This document shows positions 1-6,577 of a DNA stretch of 7,665 nt, in pieces. The stretch lies in the NCBI GenBank assembly GCA_947071285.1, contig CAMTFK010000218.1, positions 1 to 7,665 of the forward strand, read 5' to 3'. The notes below the pieces were generated by a model. The model searched no databases, was not told the origin of the DNA, and saw only the letters and a list, made by a program, of their open reading frames with translations. Within the stretch, counting starts at the first letter, position 1, and every line of letters begins with the position of its first letter. The position numbers and the translations under genes were made by a program. The DNA comes from an uncultured Bacteroides sp. GTDB lineage: Bacteria; Bacteroidota; Bacteroidia; Bacteroidales; Bacteroidaceae.

Positions 1-638
1 TTCCCGGATTCTATGACGATGTGGAAGAAGTTCCGCAAGCCGAACGGGAAATGATTGCGCATATTCCTTTTGACGAAAAGAAATACAAAGAAGCAATCGG
101 CGTAAAAGAGCTTTTCGGAGAAAAAGGATACAGCACATTGGAACGTAACAGCTGTCGTCCGTCTTTTGACGTATGTGGCATTTGGGGCGGATATACGGGA
201 GAAGGTTCTAAAACCGTACTTCCTTCAAAGGCGTATGCCAAAGTTTCCTGCCGGTTGGTTCCGCATCAGGATCATCATAAGATTTCGCAGATGTTTGCAG
301 AGTATATTTCAAGCATTGCTCCGGAAACTGTTCAGGTGAAAGTGACTCCAATGCATGGAGGACAAGGATACGTATGCCCGATTTCGCTTTCTGCTTATCA
401 GGCTGCCGAAAAAGGCTTTGAAATTGCTTTCGGAAAGAAACCGCTGGCAGTACGCCGTGGTGGTAGTATTCCTATCATTTCTACTTTTGAACAAGTATTG
501 GGAATCAAAACTGTATTGATGGGATTCGGTTTGGAATCAGACGCCATCCATTCACCAAACGAAAACTTTTCACTGGATATTTTCCGTAAAGGGATAGAGG
601 CAGTCATTGAATTTCATCAGGAATACGCCAGACGATAA
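1..638 (+). CDS. M20-family metallopeptidase (dipeptidase), C-terminal part
   Basis: This is the 3' part of a zinc-dependent M20 peptidase (ArgE/DapE/carboxypeptidase G2 clan), most likely a cytosolic dipeptidase acting on short peptides. The frame is open from base 3 (reading PGFYDDVEEVPQ) to a TAA at 636-638, giving about 211 residues. The family is usually around 450 residues, so the N-terminal catalytic half, with the HxD and Asp/Glu-Glu zinc ligands, lies outside the window. Visible landmarks are WGGYTGEGSKTVLPSKAYAK, which leads into the dimerisation or lid domain (about 170-260), a conserved His in MHGGQGY (near 350), RRGGSIPI (453-476), and IHSPNENF. The His at 549-551 in that last motif is the expected C-terminal metal ligand. 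A GTG at 21 is in frame but internal to the conserved sequence and is not the start. The gene ends 33 bp before a strong terminator and converges on the hydrolase gene. Family assignment is firm; the exact substrate is not known. Confidence 0.9.
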   Translation, partial: PGFYDDVEEVPQAEREMIAHIPFDEKKYKEAIGVKELFGEKGYSTLERNSCRPSFDVCGIWGGYTGEGSKTVLPSKAYAKVSCRLVPHQDHHKISQMFAEYISSIAPETVQVKVTPMHGGQGYVCPISLSAYQAAEKGFEIAFGKKPLAVRRGGSIPIISTFEQVLGIKTVLMGFGLESDAIHSPNENFSLDIFRKGIEAVIEFHQEYARR

Positions 639-670
639 AGCGGACAGACAAAAAGTCTAATTATAAACGG

Positions 671-735
671 TATATAAAAAAGAGCGATGGACAAGTGTTT
701 GATTACAAACCCGTCCACCGCTCTTTTTATATATT
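671..735. terminator. Bidirectional intrinsic terminator between convergent genes
   Basis: The arms at 671-692 and 713-734 pair almost completely. The core GAGCGATGGAC pairs with GTCCACCGCTC with one A/C mismatch, and the flanks TATATAAAAA and TTTTTATATA extend the stem. A second perfect 5-bp hairpin (GTTTG, loop ATTA, CAAAC; 697-710) sits inside the loop. Because an A-run precedes and a T-run follows the core, the structure has a U-tract in either direction. It can therefore end both the dipeptidase transcript (+) and the hydrolase transcript (-), whose stop codon is 17 bp away. Confidence 0.9.
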
Positions 736-751
736 TACAGATACCAACAAA

Positions 752-1810
752 TTACATGACCGGAGTCTGGAAAAGGAAAGTGAATGATTGACTGTCTTTC
801 AAATCTTTCACTGCATCACCTGCATAAATCTCTCCCTTTGTCAGAGACAATTTCTTAATCCCTGCTTTCGGACTAAAATCTATTTTCTTCAAGTCCAGCC
901 AAAACATATTCGGTGTCAAAGTAGATTCGAAATAATACACTTTATTCTTCTGATCGGAAACGGAACGCCAACGGGTAGAAGAAATATAAGGCTTCTCCGG
1001 CGTGTTAATACCAAATGGTACAGAAACATTACGCATCACACTCAATACACTGGGAACTGCAATTTTTGCATCAGCAGTTTGCGGAATGGCATGAATGTAG
1101 AAAGAAGCCCTGACAAAGCGGTCACTCGCACGATTTGTTCCCGGTAGCATCTGTAAGCCACCAATTTCTTTCCAATAATCATTAATAGCCAATTGATAGT
1201 CATATCGGGGAGAATTTGTCATCACCCGGTATTCTTTCCCTTCGTGAATACTCAATTTTCCATCCAGATATTCCAGTACAGCCGTATTCCCAGTTTCATC
1301 GGTTATAGCCAGATGCAAGGTAGATTCCGGCCCTCCATTCGGCATACGGGGAGCATCAATTCGGAAAGTCTCTTTTTTCAGTTCATCCACGGCTTCGCGT
1401 ACCGTAGCAAAGTTATCGAGTACGTACTGTGTCCAAATACTGATTCCCATTGCCGGACGGGTATCACCGGGAAGAGAGTAAATGGATTCCGGTAAGAAAA
1501 GCAGACTCGCCACCAATCCTTTCTCGTTCATTCCATCGCAAGTACCAATATCATATCCTGTGGCAATCACACTTCCGTATTTGGCAGTCCAGTTCACCGT
1601 TTTATCCTTGTTATGTCCCGCACGCTGAATACCACGTGGAAACACATAGATATTCGTCATGATATCTTCTTTCCAGTCCATGGTACGCCCCGTTATCACC
1701 ATCTGATCAGGACCTATGTATACTGCACGCGTACATGCTTCCACAGGCTGTATACTCCCCAAAGAGACGGCAGCCAACACCAATGCAACTCCTACTAATC
1801 TTTTCTTCAT
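752..1810 (-). CDS. Secreted choloylglycine hydrolase family enzyme (probable bile salt hydrolase)
   Basis: This is a 352-residue N-terminal-nucleophile amidase of the choloylglycine hydrolase / penicillin V acylase family. Members hydrolyse linear amide bonds, typically releasing taurine or glycine from conjugated bile acids. Residues 1-25 are a signal peptide (MKKRLVGVALVLAAVSLGSI core, ending VEA). Removing it exposes Cys26 (ACTRA, codon 1733-1735), the expected nucleophile. With an offset of 24 from the Clostridium perfringens enzyme numbering, Arg42 and Asp45 (TGRTMDW) match Arg18 and Asp21, and Asn199 (MTNSPRY) matches Asn175. Arg231 or Arg234 in SDRFVRASF supplies the remaining catalytic Arg. 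NEKGL (95-99) is also typical. The length is normal and the gene intact. The sequence resembles, from memory, the B. thetaiotaomicron enzyme known as a bile salt hydrolase, but penicillin V acylase or another amidase activity cannot be excluded. It appears to be transcribed alone, located in the periplasm or exported, and stops just before the shared terminator. Confidence 0.93.
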   Translation of the reverse strand: MKKRLVGVALVLAAVSLGSIQPVEACTRAVYIGPDQMVITGRTMDWKEDIMTNIYVFPRGIQRAGHNKDKTVNWTAKYGSVIATGYDIGTCDGMNEKGLVASLLFLPESIYSLPGDTRPAMGISIWTQYVLDNFATVREAVDELKKETFRIDAPRMPNGGPESTLHLAITDETGNTAVLEYLDGKLSIHEGKEYRVMTNSPRYDYQLAINDYWKEIGGLQMLPGTNRASDRFVRASFYIHAIPQTADAKIAVPSVLSVMRNVSVPFGINTPEKPYISSTRWRSVSDQKNKVYYFESTLTPNMFWLDLKKIDFSPKAGIKKLSLTKGEIYAGDAVKDLKDSQSFTFLFQTPVM

Positions 1811-1853
1811 ATTCTTTCTATTTAAATAATTGATACTCTCATTTTATAAATAA

Positions 1854-1884
1854 CAAATATGCCACGATTATTGCCTACAAGAAA
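1854..1884 (-). promoter_or_regulatory. Possible Bacteroides promoter of the choloylglycine hydrolase gene
   Basis: On the minus strand CATATTTG (1854-1861) differs from the Bacteroides -7 element TAnnTTTG at one base. TTTC (1881-1884) lies 19 bp upstream, the usual distance for the -33 TTTG. Transcription would start near 1847, leaving an untranslated leader of about 37 nt before the ATG at 1810. That leader contains GAAAGA just upstream of the start as a weak ribosome-binding site. Both boxes are imperfect, so this is tentative. Confidence 0.35.
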
Positions 1885-1946
1885 GATGATTTTAATGAAA
1901 AAAAAGAATTTATTCAGTGAATGAGGAAGTTTTTGGTTTTCGACGC

Positions 1947-1960
1947 ATGATAGTTATCAT
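1947..1960. repeat. Short perfect inverted repeat ATGATA-GT-TATCAT
   Basis: This is a 6-bp perfect palindromic pair with a 2-bp centre, about 47 bp upstream of the small SUMF1-core gene and about 137 bp upstream of the hydrolase start. The size and symmetry would suit a dimeric repressor site, but no matching copy was found elsewhere in the window. Chance occurrence in AT-rich DNA is possible. Confidence 0.3.
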
Positions 1961-2006
1961 CGCAGAACTCATTTCTAGCGATAGATATTAAATAAATAAA
2001 AAGGAT

Positions 2007-2135
2007 ATGCATAAAGTATTACGCGGAGGCAGTTATTACACCTTCGAGAAATACTGTAAAGTCACCAGCCGTTATGGAGTGACCCCACAACGGTGGGATA
2101 TTGATTACGGGTTGCGGTTAGTAGTGTCTCTCTAA
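2007..2135 (+). CDS. Orphan 42-residue SUMF1/formylglycine-generating-enzyme core protein
   Basis: ATG at 2007 opens a 42-codon frame ending at TAA 2133-2135. The peptide begins MHKVLRGGSYYTF and contains CKVTSRYGVTP (residues 17-27), ending in DYGLRLVVSL. These are the three signature blocks of the C-terminal core of the FGE-sulfatase (SUMF1/EgtB/PvdO) fold: RGGSW, CR(V/A)xxR, and (Y/F)GFRLV. Full family members are about 250-300 residues, so only the last sixth is present. An in-frame TAA at 1989-1991 lies just upstream, so this is not the visible end of a longer gene in the same frame. AAGGA ends one base before the ATG, too close for a standard Shine-Dalgarno, and no TAnnTTTG promoter was seen. 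It is either a stand-alone mini-protein, as I recall occurring annotated as SUMF1-like short proteins in Bacteroides, or the remnant of a decayed gene. Without the rest of the fold, enzymatic activity is unlikely. Confidence 0.62.
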   Translation: MHKVLRGGSYYTFEKYCKVTSRYGVTPQRWDIDYGLRLVVSL

Positions 2136-2162
2136 CTTATGTATAAATGTTAAGTCGGCTTA

Positions 2163-4199
2163 TTAATCGGCCAATCTATAAAGCTCATATCCTCCCAATG
2201 CCAGTATGTAGGGCAGATTATAAATTACATCAGCATCCTTCTCTACCTCCTCGGGATACTTTTGTAGTAATTCGCTGAAAGGCATAATAAGAGGATGTTG
2301 CAAAAATACCTTATCCTTCACCTTAGCACGTCTCCAGCCGGCCACCGTACGCTCGGCATTCCATCGGTACTTCTCCATGCGTACTAACAGATACAAAACT
2401 TGAGCTGGCAGATCTTCATTGAACATAGATTCGGATATGTGTGCCGGTGAGTGGTCACTCCGTCTGATGCCGTAGCCCAGTGTGCGACAAAATACACTAT
2501 AGGCATCCAGCTGATAGCGATTAGCCCAACGTAGTGGTTCGCTTAGTTTATTCCACAAATACTGCGCCTGGTGGTTCATCAAAATAAAGTCGGCAGAATG
2601 GTTACCATAGGATTCATACATCTTCTTCAATACCTCTTTTTGTTTGAGGCTTTCATCAGCATAACAACAATCGTATAAGTAGTTCACATACAAAGCCAGT
2701 TTATCTTGCAAGATGTTTTTCTTTATTCCCCTGTCTACCATACCAAACACCTTGACATAGCGATAGCGTCCCTTCTCGTCGTCCACCATCGACGACAAAT
2801 CATTATTAAACTCCTGACGGATTAGCACACGACACTGATACTGATAAACTTCATGTGGTAAGTTGAGTCCTAATGAAAGACTCAAATCAGGATCATGCAC
2901 ACAAATGGCCACTGTAAGCATACAATGCTTATTTTGTGCCCACTGCTGCAGGCGGGTACGCATAGCAGTACTGCAAATATCATCATGGCAATATTCCACC
3001 TCAATATCATCTATTTGGCTCTCTATATAGGGGAATTGAGCTTTGAAATAGTCTTTCTGTGCCTCCATCTCGCGATCCACTAAAGTGATACGGGTACGTA
3101 TACGTTCATCTGCAGGCAGACGGTCATCATAATTGGCATAATGGCAGATACGCAATGCTTCGAGTAGCAACGAACGTCCCACTCGGTTGAATCCCACGAT
3201 AACCAGATGCACATAGTCTTGACTGGTAGCACTCCAACTTCCATCAGGTTGTTGTGTAATGCTTATGGGGCGATAATCCAGCGGATCATAACGCCTTTCA
3301 CAATCAGCTCCATAAAGGCTCCATAGCTGCCGGGCCAAGTTTTCATGGAGATTAAAGGGCCGAAAGAAAATATTAGGCTTGCCTTCTATACAAAAGACTT
3401 CGGGCGGCAGATTCATTTTCTGTATGTTAGAATACGAAGGGATGCTATCAAACTGTACATACACAGGCATCATCTTACCATCATAACATTTACCACGCAG
3501 AGTACTTACCAAGTGCACAATAGCTATATTTTTAGCATCGCGCCCGTAACGTTCTTCATCACCCAGCACATATACTTCAATAGCACTCTCTATGTTCAAC
3601 CGCTGAAGTTCTTCGATCGACTCAATGTTGCCAAAGTAAACAAGCACTTGTCGCTCAACTTCAACAGGCAGGGCCGACTGTATACGATGCCGCACCGTTG
3701 CCGACTCCATACCGCTCATCAGCAAAATACGTGCCGAAGGACATTCGTCATACAGTTCACGTATCATATTGATAGACAATTCGTTGAATCCGATCAGTAC
3801 ATAATGATTTTTTATATTACGGTAGGTCATTCGCCCCGCGTATACCACTCCCACACGCCGCTCTATAATATTAGAGATAGTAGAGATGAGCACACCGCCC
3901 AGTAAAACGGATCCCGAAATGCTGATAAGCCCCACTAATATCCTGTTAGGCCAGGCAGTCTCTTCTATTTGGTTACCGGGATCGACAAAGTTGTTGTACA
4001 CTGCCCAGAGCCTTTCTCCCCATTCCTCGTGTCCATGCAATTGGATGGAAAAGAGCATCGCGATAATAAAAAAGATAGCCAGCGCCGTAGCAATGGTAAC
4101 GAGTAGCAAGGTGAGCTGTGACTTGATACCGCCCGAAATGGTGCGATCTATATACTCTTGCGAGAATATCTTCTTGTAGTAGTTTGCAAAACGGTTCAT
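2163..4199 (-). CDS. CASTOR/POLLUX-like ion channel with two TrkA-N/RCK domains and a C-terminal RyR domain
   Basis: This 678-residue inner-membrane protein is predicted to conduct cations under control of a cytosolic ligand-sensing region. Two strongly hydrophobic segments (about 28-54 and 86-111) flank an extracytoplasmic loop with LWAVYNNFVDPGNQIEE (64-80). The DPGNQ stretch resembles the pore-filter region of CASTOR/POLLUX channels. A first Rossmann domain starts at NHYVLIGFNELS (131-142) and a second at DYVHLVIVGFNRVGRS (328-343), both of TrkA-N/RCK type but with atypical glycine motifs. The C-terminus (about 560-645) matches the RyR repeat domain, with MEKYRWNAERTVAGWR (608-623), the KDK turn, and HPLIMPFSEL (635-644). 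The start at 4199 is supported by a consensus promoter immediately upstream. The gene lies 109 bp downstream of topoisomerase III on the same strand but seems separately transcribed. Transported ion and ligand are unknown; domain assignment is confident, and the RyR call is based on pattern recognition. Confidence 0.85.
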   Translation of the reverse strand: MNRFANYYKKIFSQEYIDRTISGGIKSQLTLLLVTIATALAIFFIIAMLFSIQLHGHEEWGERLWAVYNNFVDPGNQIEETAWPNRILVGLISISGSVLLGGVLISTISNIIERRVGVVYAGRMTYRNIKNHYVLIGFNELSINMIRELYDECPSARILLMSGMESATVRHRIQSALPVEVERQVLVYFGNIESIEELQRLNIESAIEVYVLGDEERYGRDAKNIAIVHLVSTLRGKCYDGKMMPVYVQFDSIPSYSNIQKMNLPPEVFCIEGKPNIFFRPFNLHENLARQLWSLYGADCERRYDPLDYRPISITQQPDGSWSATSQDYVHLVIVGFNRVGRSLLLEALRICHYANYDDRLPADERIRTRITLVDREMEAQKDYFKAQFPYIESQIDDIEVEYCHDDICSTAMRTRLQQWAQNKHCMLTVAICVHDPDLSLSLGLNLPHEVYQYQCRVLIRQEFNNDLSSMVDDEKGRYRYVKVFGMVDRGIKKNILQDKLALYVNYLYDCCYADESLKQKEVLKKMYESYGNHSADFILMNHQAQYLWNKLSEPLRWANRYQLDAYSVFCRTLGYGIRRSDHSPAHISESMFNEDLPAQVLYLLVRMEKYRWNAERTVAGWRRAKVKDKVFLQHPLIMPFSELLQKYPEEVEKDADVIYNLPYILALGGYELYRLAD

Positions 4200-4222
4200 A
4201 GTAGTCCATATAGATTTATGTA

Positions 4223-4252
4223 CAAATATAGTGTATTTTTCTATAAATCAAG
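4223..4252 (-). promoter_or_regulatory. Bacteroides-type promoter of the channel-RyR gene
   Basis: On the minus strand TATATTTG (4223-4230) is a perfect TAnnTTTG -7 element. CTTG (4249-4252) sits 18 bp upstream and differs from the -33 TTTG by one base. Transcription would begin near 4216, giving a leader of roughly 17 nt before the ATG at 4199. This makes the gene independent of the upstream topoisomerase gene. Confidence 0.7.
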
Positions 4253-4270
4253 TAGTTTTCCACTAAACTA
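4253..4270. repeat. 6-bp inverted repeat abutting the -33 element
   Basis: TAGTTT (4253-4258) and AAACTA (4265-4270) are perfect inverted copies separated by 6 bp, directly upstream of the -33 box of the channel gene. No T-run follows the stem and it is AT-rich, so it is a poor terminator for the topoisomerase transcript. An operator role is possible but unsupported beyond position. Confidence 0.25.
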
Positions 4271-4308
4271 TTTCAGCCATACACTTTACCTTGTTACTGT
4301 GCGGAAAA

Positions 4309-6486
4309 TTAGAAATTCTTCCGGAAAGTACATCCATTTCTCCATTCCGAACACCCGTAAGCAGTCTTCCCTTTAATGATGGTTCCTTTACCACAAAGTG
4401 GACAGGGTTGACCTACAAACGCATCTACCTCACCTGCCGCAGAAGGAGTTGAAGCTGCCATGGCCACCGGAGCAGGAGAACCGGGCGAATCAGTCTTCAC
4501 TTCATTCGTCGTTTTTTCCGCTTTTGGTTTCTTTTCTTTCGGTGTACTCGGTTTTCGTTCACGCTTTTTAGGTTCTTTCTTCTCTTTCTCTTCGGCTTTT
4601 GCAGCAACTGCGTCCTGAATAGTTATGCGTCGATTCGTATTATCAGAAAGTACACTCATTACGATCTCTGAAACCATCTGCTTTAGTTCTTCGAGGAACT
4701 GGCGGGCATCGTATGTTTTCTTTTCAATCTCACGCAACTTCTTTTCCCAAATACCTGTCAATTCTGCCGATTTCAATAATTCTTCGTGAATAAGCTGCAC
4801 CAACTCCACTCCTGTCGGGGTGGCAATCAGGTTCTTTCTTTCCTTACGGATATAATTTCGCTTGAACAACGTCTCAATGATTGCAGCACGGGTAGACGGA
4901 CGACCGATACCATTCTCTTTCAAAGCATCGCGAAGTTCATCATTGTCCACCAGTTTTCCGGCTGTTTCCATTGCACGAAGCAAGGTTGCTTCAGTATAAG
5001 GTCTGGGCGGCTGTGTCCATTTTTCATTCAGGTCCGGAATATGAGGACCACTTTCACCCTTCACAAAAGCAGGAAGTACATTTTCATCCTCTTCCTCTTT
5101 TTCTTCAGTAGGGTCTTTTACTTCCTTGGCAAACACGACACGCCATCCCGGTTCCAGAATTTGTTTTCCGGTTACCCGAAACTCTATCTTATCCACTTCT
5201 CCCATTACGGTGGTAGTAGAAATTTTACAGTCCGGATAGAACACGGCTATAAAACGACGGGCTATCAAGTCGTAGACACGACGTTCCATATCCGTCAAGT
5301 TTTGAGCATAGACTCCGGTTGGGATAATGGCATGGTGATCCGTCACTTTCGAGTTGTCAAATACCTTTTTTGATTTAAGAAGTGTAGTGCCAGCTAACGG
5401 AGCTGTCAAGACTTCGTAATCACGGAGTCCTTTCAGGATAGCAGGACATTTCGGATAAATATCATCGCTCAAGAAAGTGGTATCCACACGCGGATAGGTA
5501 GCCACTTTCTTCTCATAAAGAGACTGGATCAGTTTCAGTGTTTCATCGGCTGAATAAGCGAATTTCTTGTTACATTCTACCTGAAGGGAAGTCAAATCGA
5601 ACAAACGTGGAGCGTATTCCTTCCCGTCTTTCTTGCCGACATTGGTGACTACAAAAGGTAGGTCTTTAATACGTTCTACCAATGCTTCGCCTTCTTCCCG
5701 GTTGGCAATAGGGTCGATGCCCGGGTTATCTATTTTCTTTTTTCCGCCGTTCTTTTCCTCTTCCGCGGCAATTTCTTCATCACTTTTGCGAATGAGTGCA
5801 GAGAAAGTGGTATTACGATAGTTTGTTTTCAGTTCCCAATATTGTTTAGGTTCAAAATTGGCTATCTCCAATTGACGGTTGACAATCAATGCCAGCGTCG
5901 GTGTCTGTACACGACCGATAGAGAGCACCTGTTTGTTTTGACCGTATTTAAGGGTATAAAGACGGGTAGCGTTCATTCCCAACAGCCAATCACCCATCGC
6001 ACGGGAAAGACCGGCTTCGTAAAGTGATTGAAATTCAGCTTGGTCTTTCAGTTTCGAGAATCCTTCACGAATAGCTTCTTCCGTCAACGAAGAAATCCAC
6101 AGGCGCTTCACCGGACAGCGTGCGCCAGCTTTTTGCATCACCCAGCGCTGAATCAATTCTCCCTCCTGCCCGGCATCACCGCAATTGATGATTTCATCCG
6201 CATTCTGCATCAGCCACTCTATCACATGAAACTGCTTCTCAATACCCGGATCATGCCCAATCAGCTTGATACCGAAACGTGGCGGAATCATCGGCAGACT
6301 GCTCAAGCTCCATGATTTCCAGTTAGGGGTGTATTCATGTGGCTCCTTCAGGGTACAAAGATGCCCGAATGTCCAGGTCACCTGGTATCCGTTTCCTTCT
6401 ATATATCCTTCTTTTCTGGTATGAGCGCCGAGTACTTCGGCTATATCACGTGCTACAGACGGCTTTTCGGCTATGCAAACTATCAT
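4309..6486 (-). CDS. topB: DNA topoisomerase III (type IA)
   Basis: This 725-residue type IA topoisomerase cuts one DNA strand through a 5'-phosphotyrosine and passes another, decatenating replication and recombination intermediates. The TOPRIM domain begins at MIVCIAEKPSVARDI (Glu7) and includes NCGDAGQEGELI (101-112), where the usual DxDxE reads D104-x-G106-x-E108. SIGRVQTPTLALIV (189-202), the catalytic Tyr331 in ATYPRVDTTFLS (329-340), HHAIIPT (384-390) and ENGIGRPSTRAAIIETL (524-540) confirm the topoisomerase III group. Acidic or Lys-rich insertions occur at about 235-262 and 455-470. Residues 629-690 form a Lys/Pro/Ala-rich linker, and 695-719 hold one zinc finger (CPLC then GC and GC). 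I chose ATG at 6486, not the in-frame TTG at 6522. The family motif starts at this Met, AGAAGAG precedes it, and the TTG falls inside the -7 promoter element. No clear terminator separates it from the channel gene. Confidence 0.97.
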   Translation of the reverse strand: MIVCIAEKPSVARDIAEVLGAHTRKEGYIEGNGYQVTWTFGHLCTLKEPHEYTPNWKSWSLSSLPMIPPRFGIKLIGHDPGIEKQFHVIEWLMQNADEIINCGDAGQEGELIQRWVMQKAGARCPVKRLWISSLTEEAIREGFSKLKDQAEFQSLYEAGLSRAMGDWLLGMNATRLYTLKYGQNKQVLSIGRVQTPTLALIVNRQLEIANFEPKQYWELKTNYRNTTFSALIRKSDEEIAAEEEKNGGKKKIDNPGIDPIANREEGEALVERIKDLPFVVTNVGKKDGKEYAPRLFDLTSLQVECNKKFAYSADETLKLIQSLYEKKVATYPRVDTTFLSDDIYPKCPAILKGLRDYEVLTAPLAGTTLLKSKKVFDNSKVTDHHAIIPTGVYAQNLTDMERRVYDLIARRFIAVFYPDCKISTTTVMGEVDKIEFRVTGKQILEPGWRVVFAKEVKDPTEEKEEEDENVLPAFVKGESGPHIPDLNEKWTQPPRPYTEATLLRAMETAGKLVDNDELRDALKENGIGRPSTRAAIIETLFKRNYIRKERKNLIATPTGVELVQLIHEELLKSAELTGIWEKKLREIEKKTYDARQFLEELKQMVSEIVMSVLSDNTNRRITIQDAVAAKAEEKEKKEPKKRERKPSTPKEKKPKAEKTTNEVKTDSPGSPAPVAMAASTPSAAGEVDAFVGQPCPLCGKGTIIKGKTAYGCSEWRNGCTFRKNF

Positions 6487-6519
6487 TTTTTCTCTTCTTG
6501 TTTTTAAACTATCAATTTG

Positions 6520-6527
6520 CAAAGTTA
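6520..6527 (-). promoter_or_regulatory. topB: -7 element of the topoisomerase III promoter
   Basis: The minus strand reads TAACTTTG, a perfect TAnnTTTG. The -33 position (about 6547-6551) shows only a T-rich stretch, not TTTG. Transcription would start near 6513, about 27 nt upstream of the ATG at 6486. This also argues against translation starting at the TTG at 6520-6522. Confidence 0.6.
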
Positions 6528-6569
6528 CACGAATATTTGTCTAAAAGAACAATATCCCACAAAATATGT

Positions 6570-6577
6570 TACCTTTG
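6570..6577 (+). promoter_or_regulatory. -7 element of the AAA-ATPase-like gene promoter
   Basis: TACCTTTG is a perfect TAnnTTTG on the plus strand, 32 bp before the ATG at 6610. No TTTG is found at the usual 19-21 bp upstream; the nearest (6536-6539) is 30 bp away. The promoter may therefore be weak or regulated. It diverges from the topoisomerase promoter, and the two expected -33 regions occupy the same bases (about 6545-6551). Confidence 0.5.

Noticed and set aside
788..1147. Plus-strand open frame antisense to the choloylglycine hydrolase gene
   Set aside because: The opposite strand carries an intact, well-recognised gene with signal peptide and catalytic residues; this frame has no family features.
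1886..1924. 12-codon plus-strand frame (MILMKKKNLFSE) that could be a leader peptide
   Set aside because: It is too short to judge, with no terminator/antiterminator structure after it and no downstream biosynthetic gene to regulate.
2135..2155. Hairpin ACTTA...TAAGT as a terminator between the small gene and the channel gene
   Set aside because: The stem is only 5 AT-rich bp with an 11-nt loop and no T-run on either side, so it is too weak to call.
3345..3905. Plus-strand open frame of 186 codons antisense to the channel gene
   Set aside because: It lies wholly inside the channel-RyR gene, has no recognisable motif or promoter, and has the His/Tyr/Thr-rich composition expected of an antisense shadow.
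4786..5373. Plus-strand open frame of 195 codons antisense to topB
   Set aside because: It overlaps conserved topoisomerase coding sequence, shows low-complexity Phe-rich stretches from the reverse of Lys/Glu codons, and matches no family.
6487..6522. Longer topB start (TTG at 6520-6522) adding 12 residues
   Set aside because: The family begins at MIVCIAEKPS, and the TTG codon lies within the predicted -7 promoter element, upstream of the likely transcription start.
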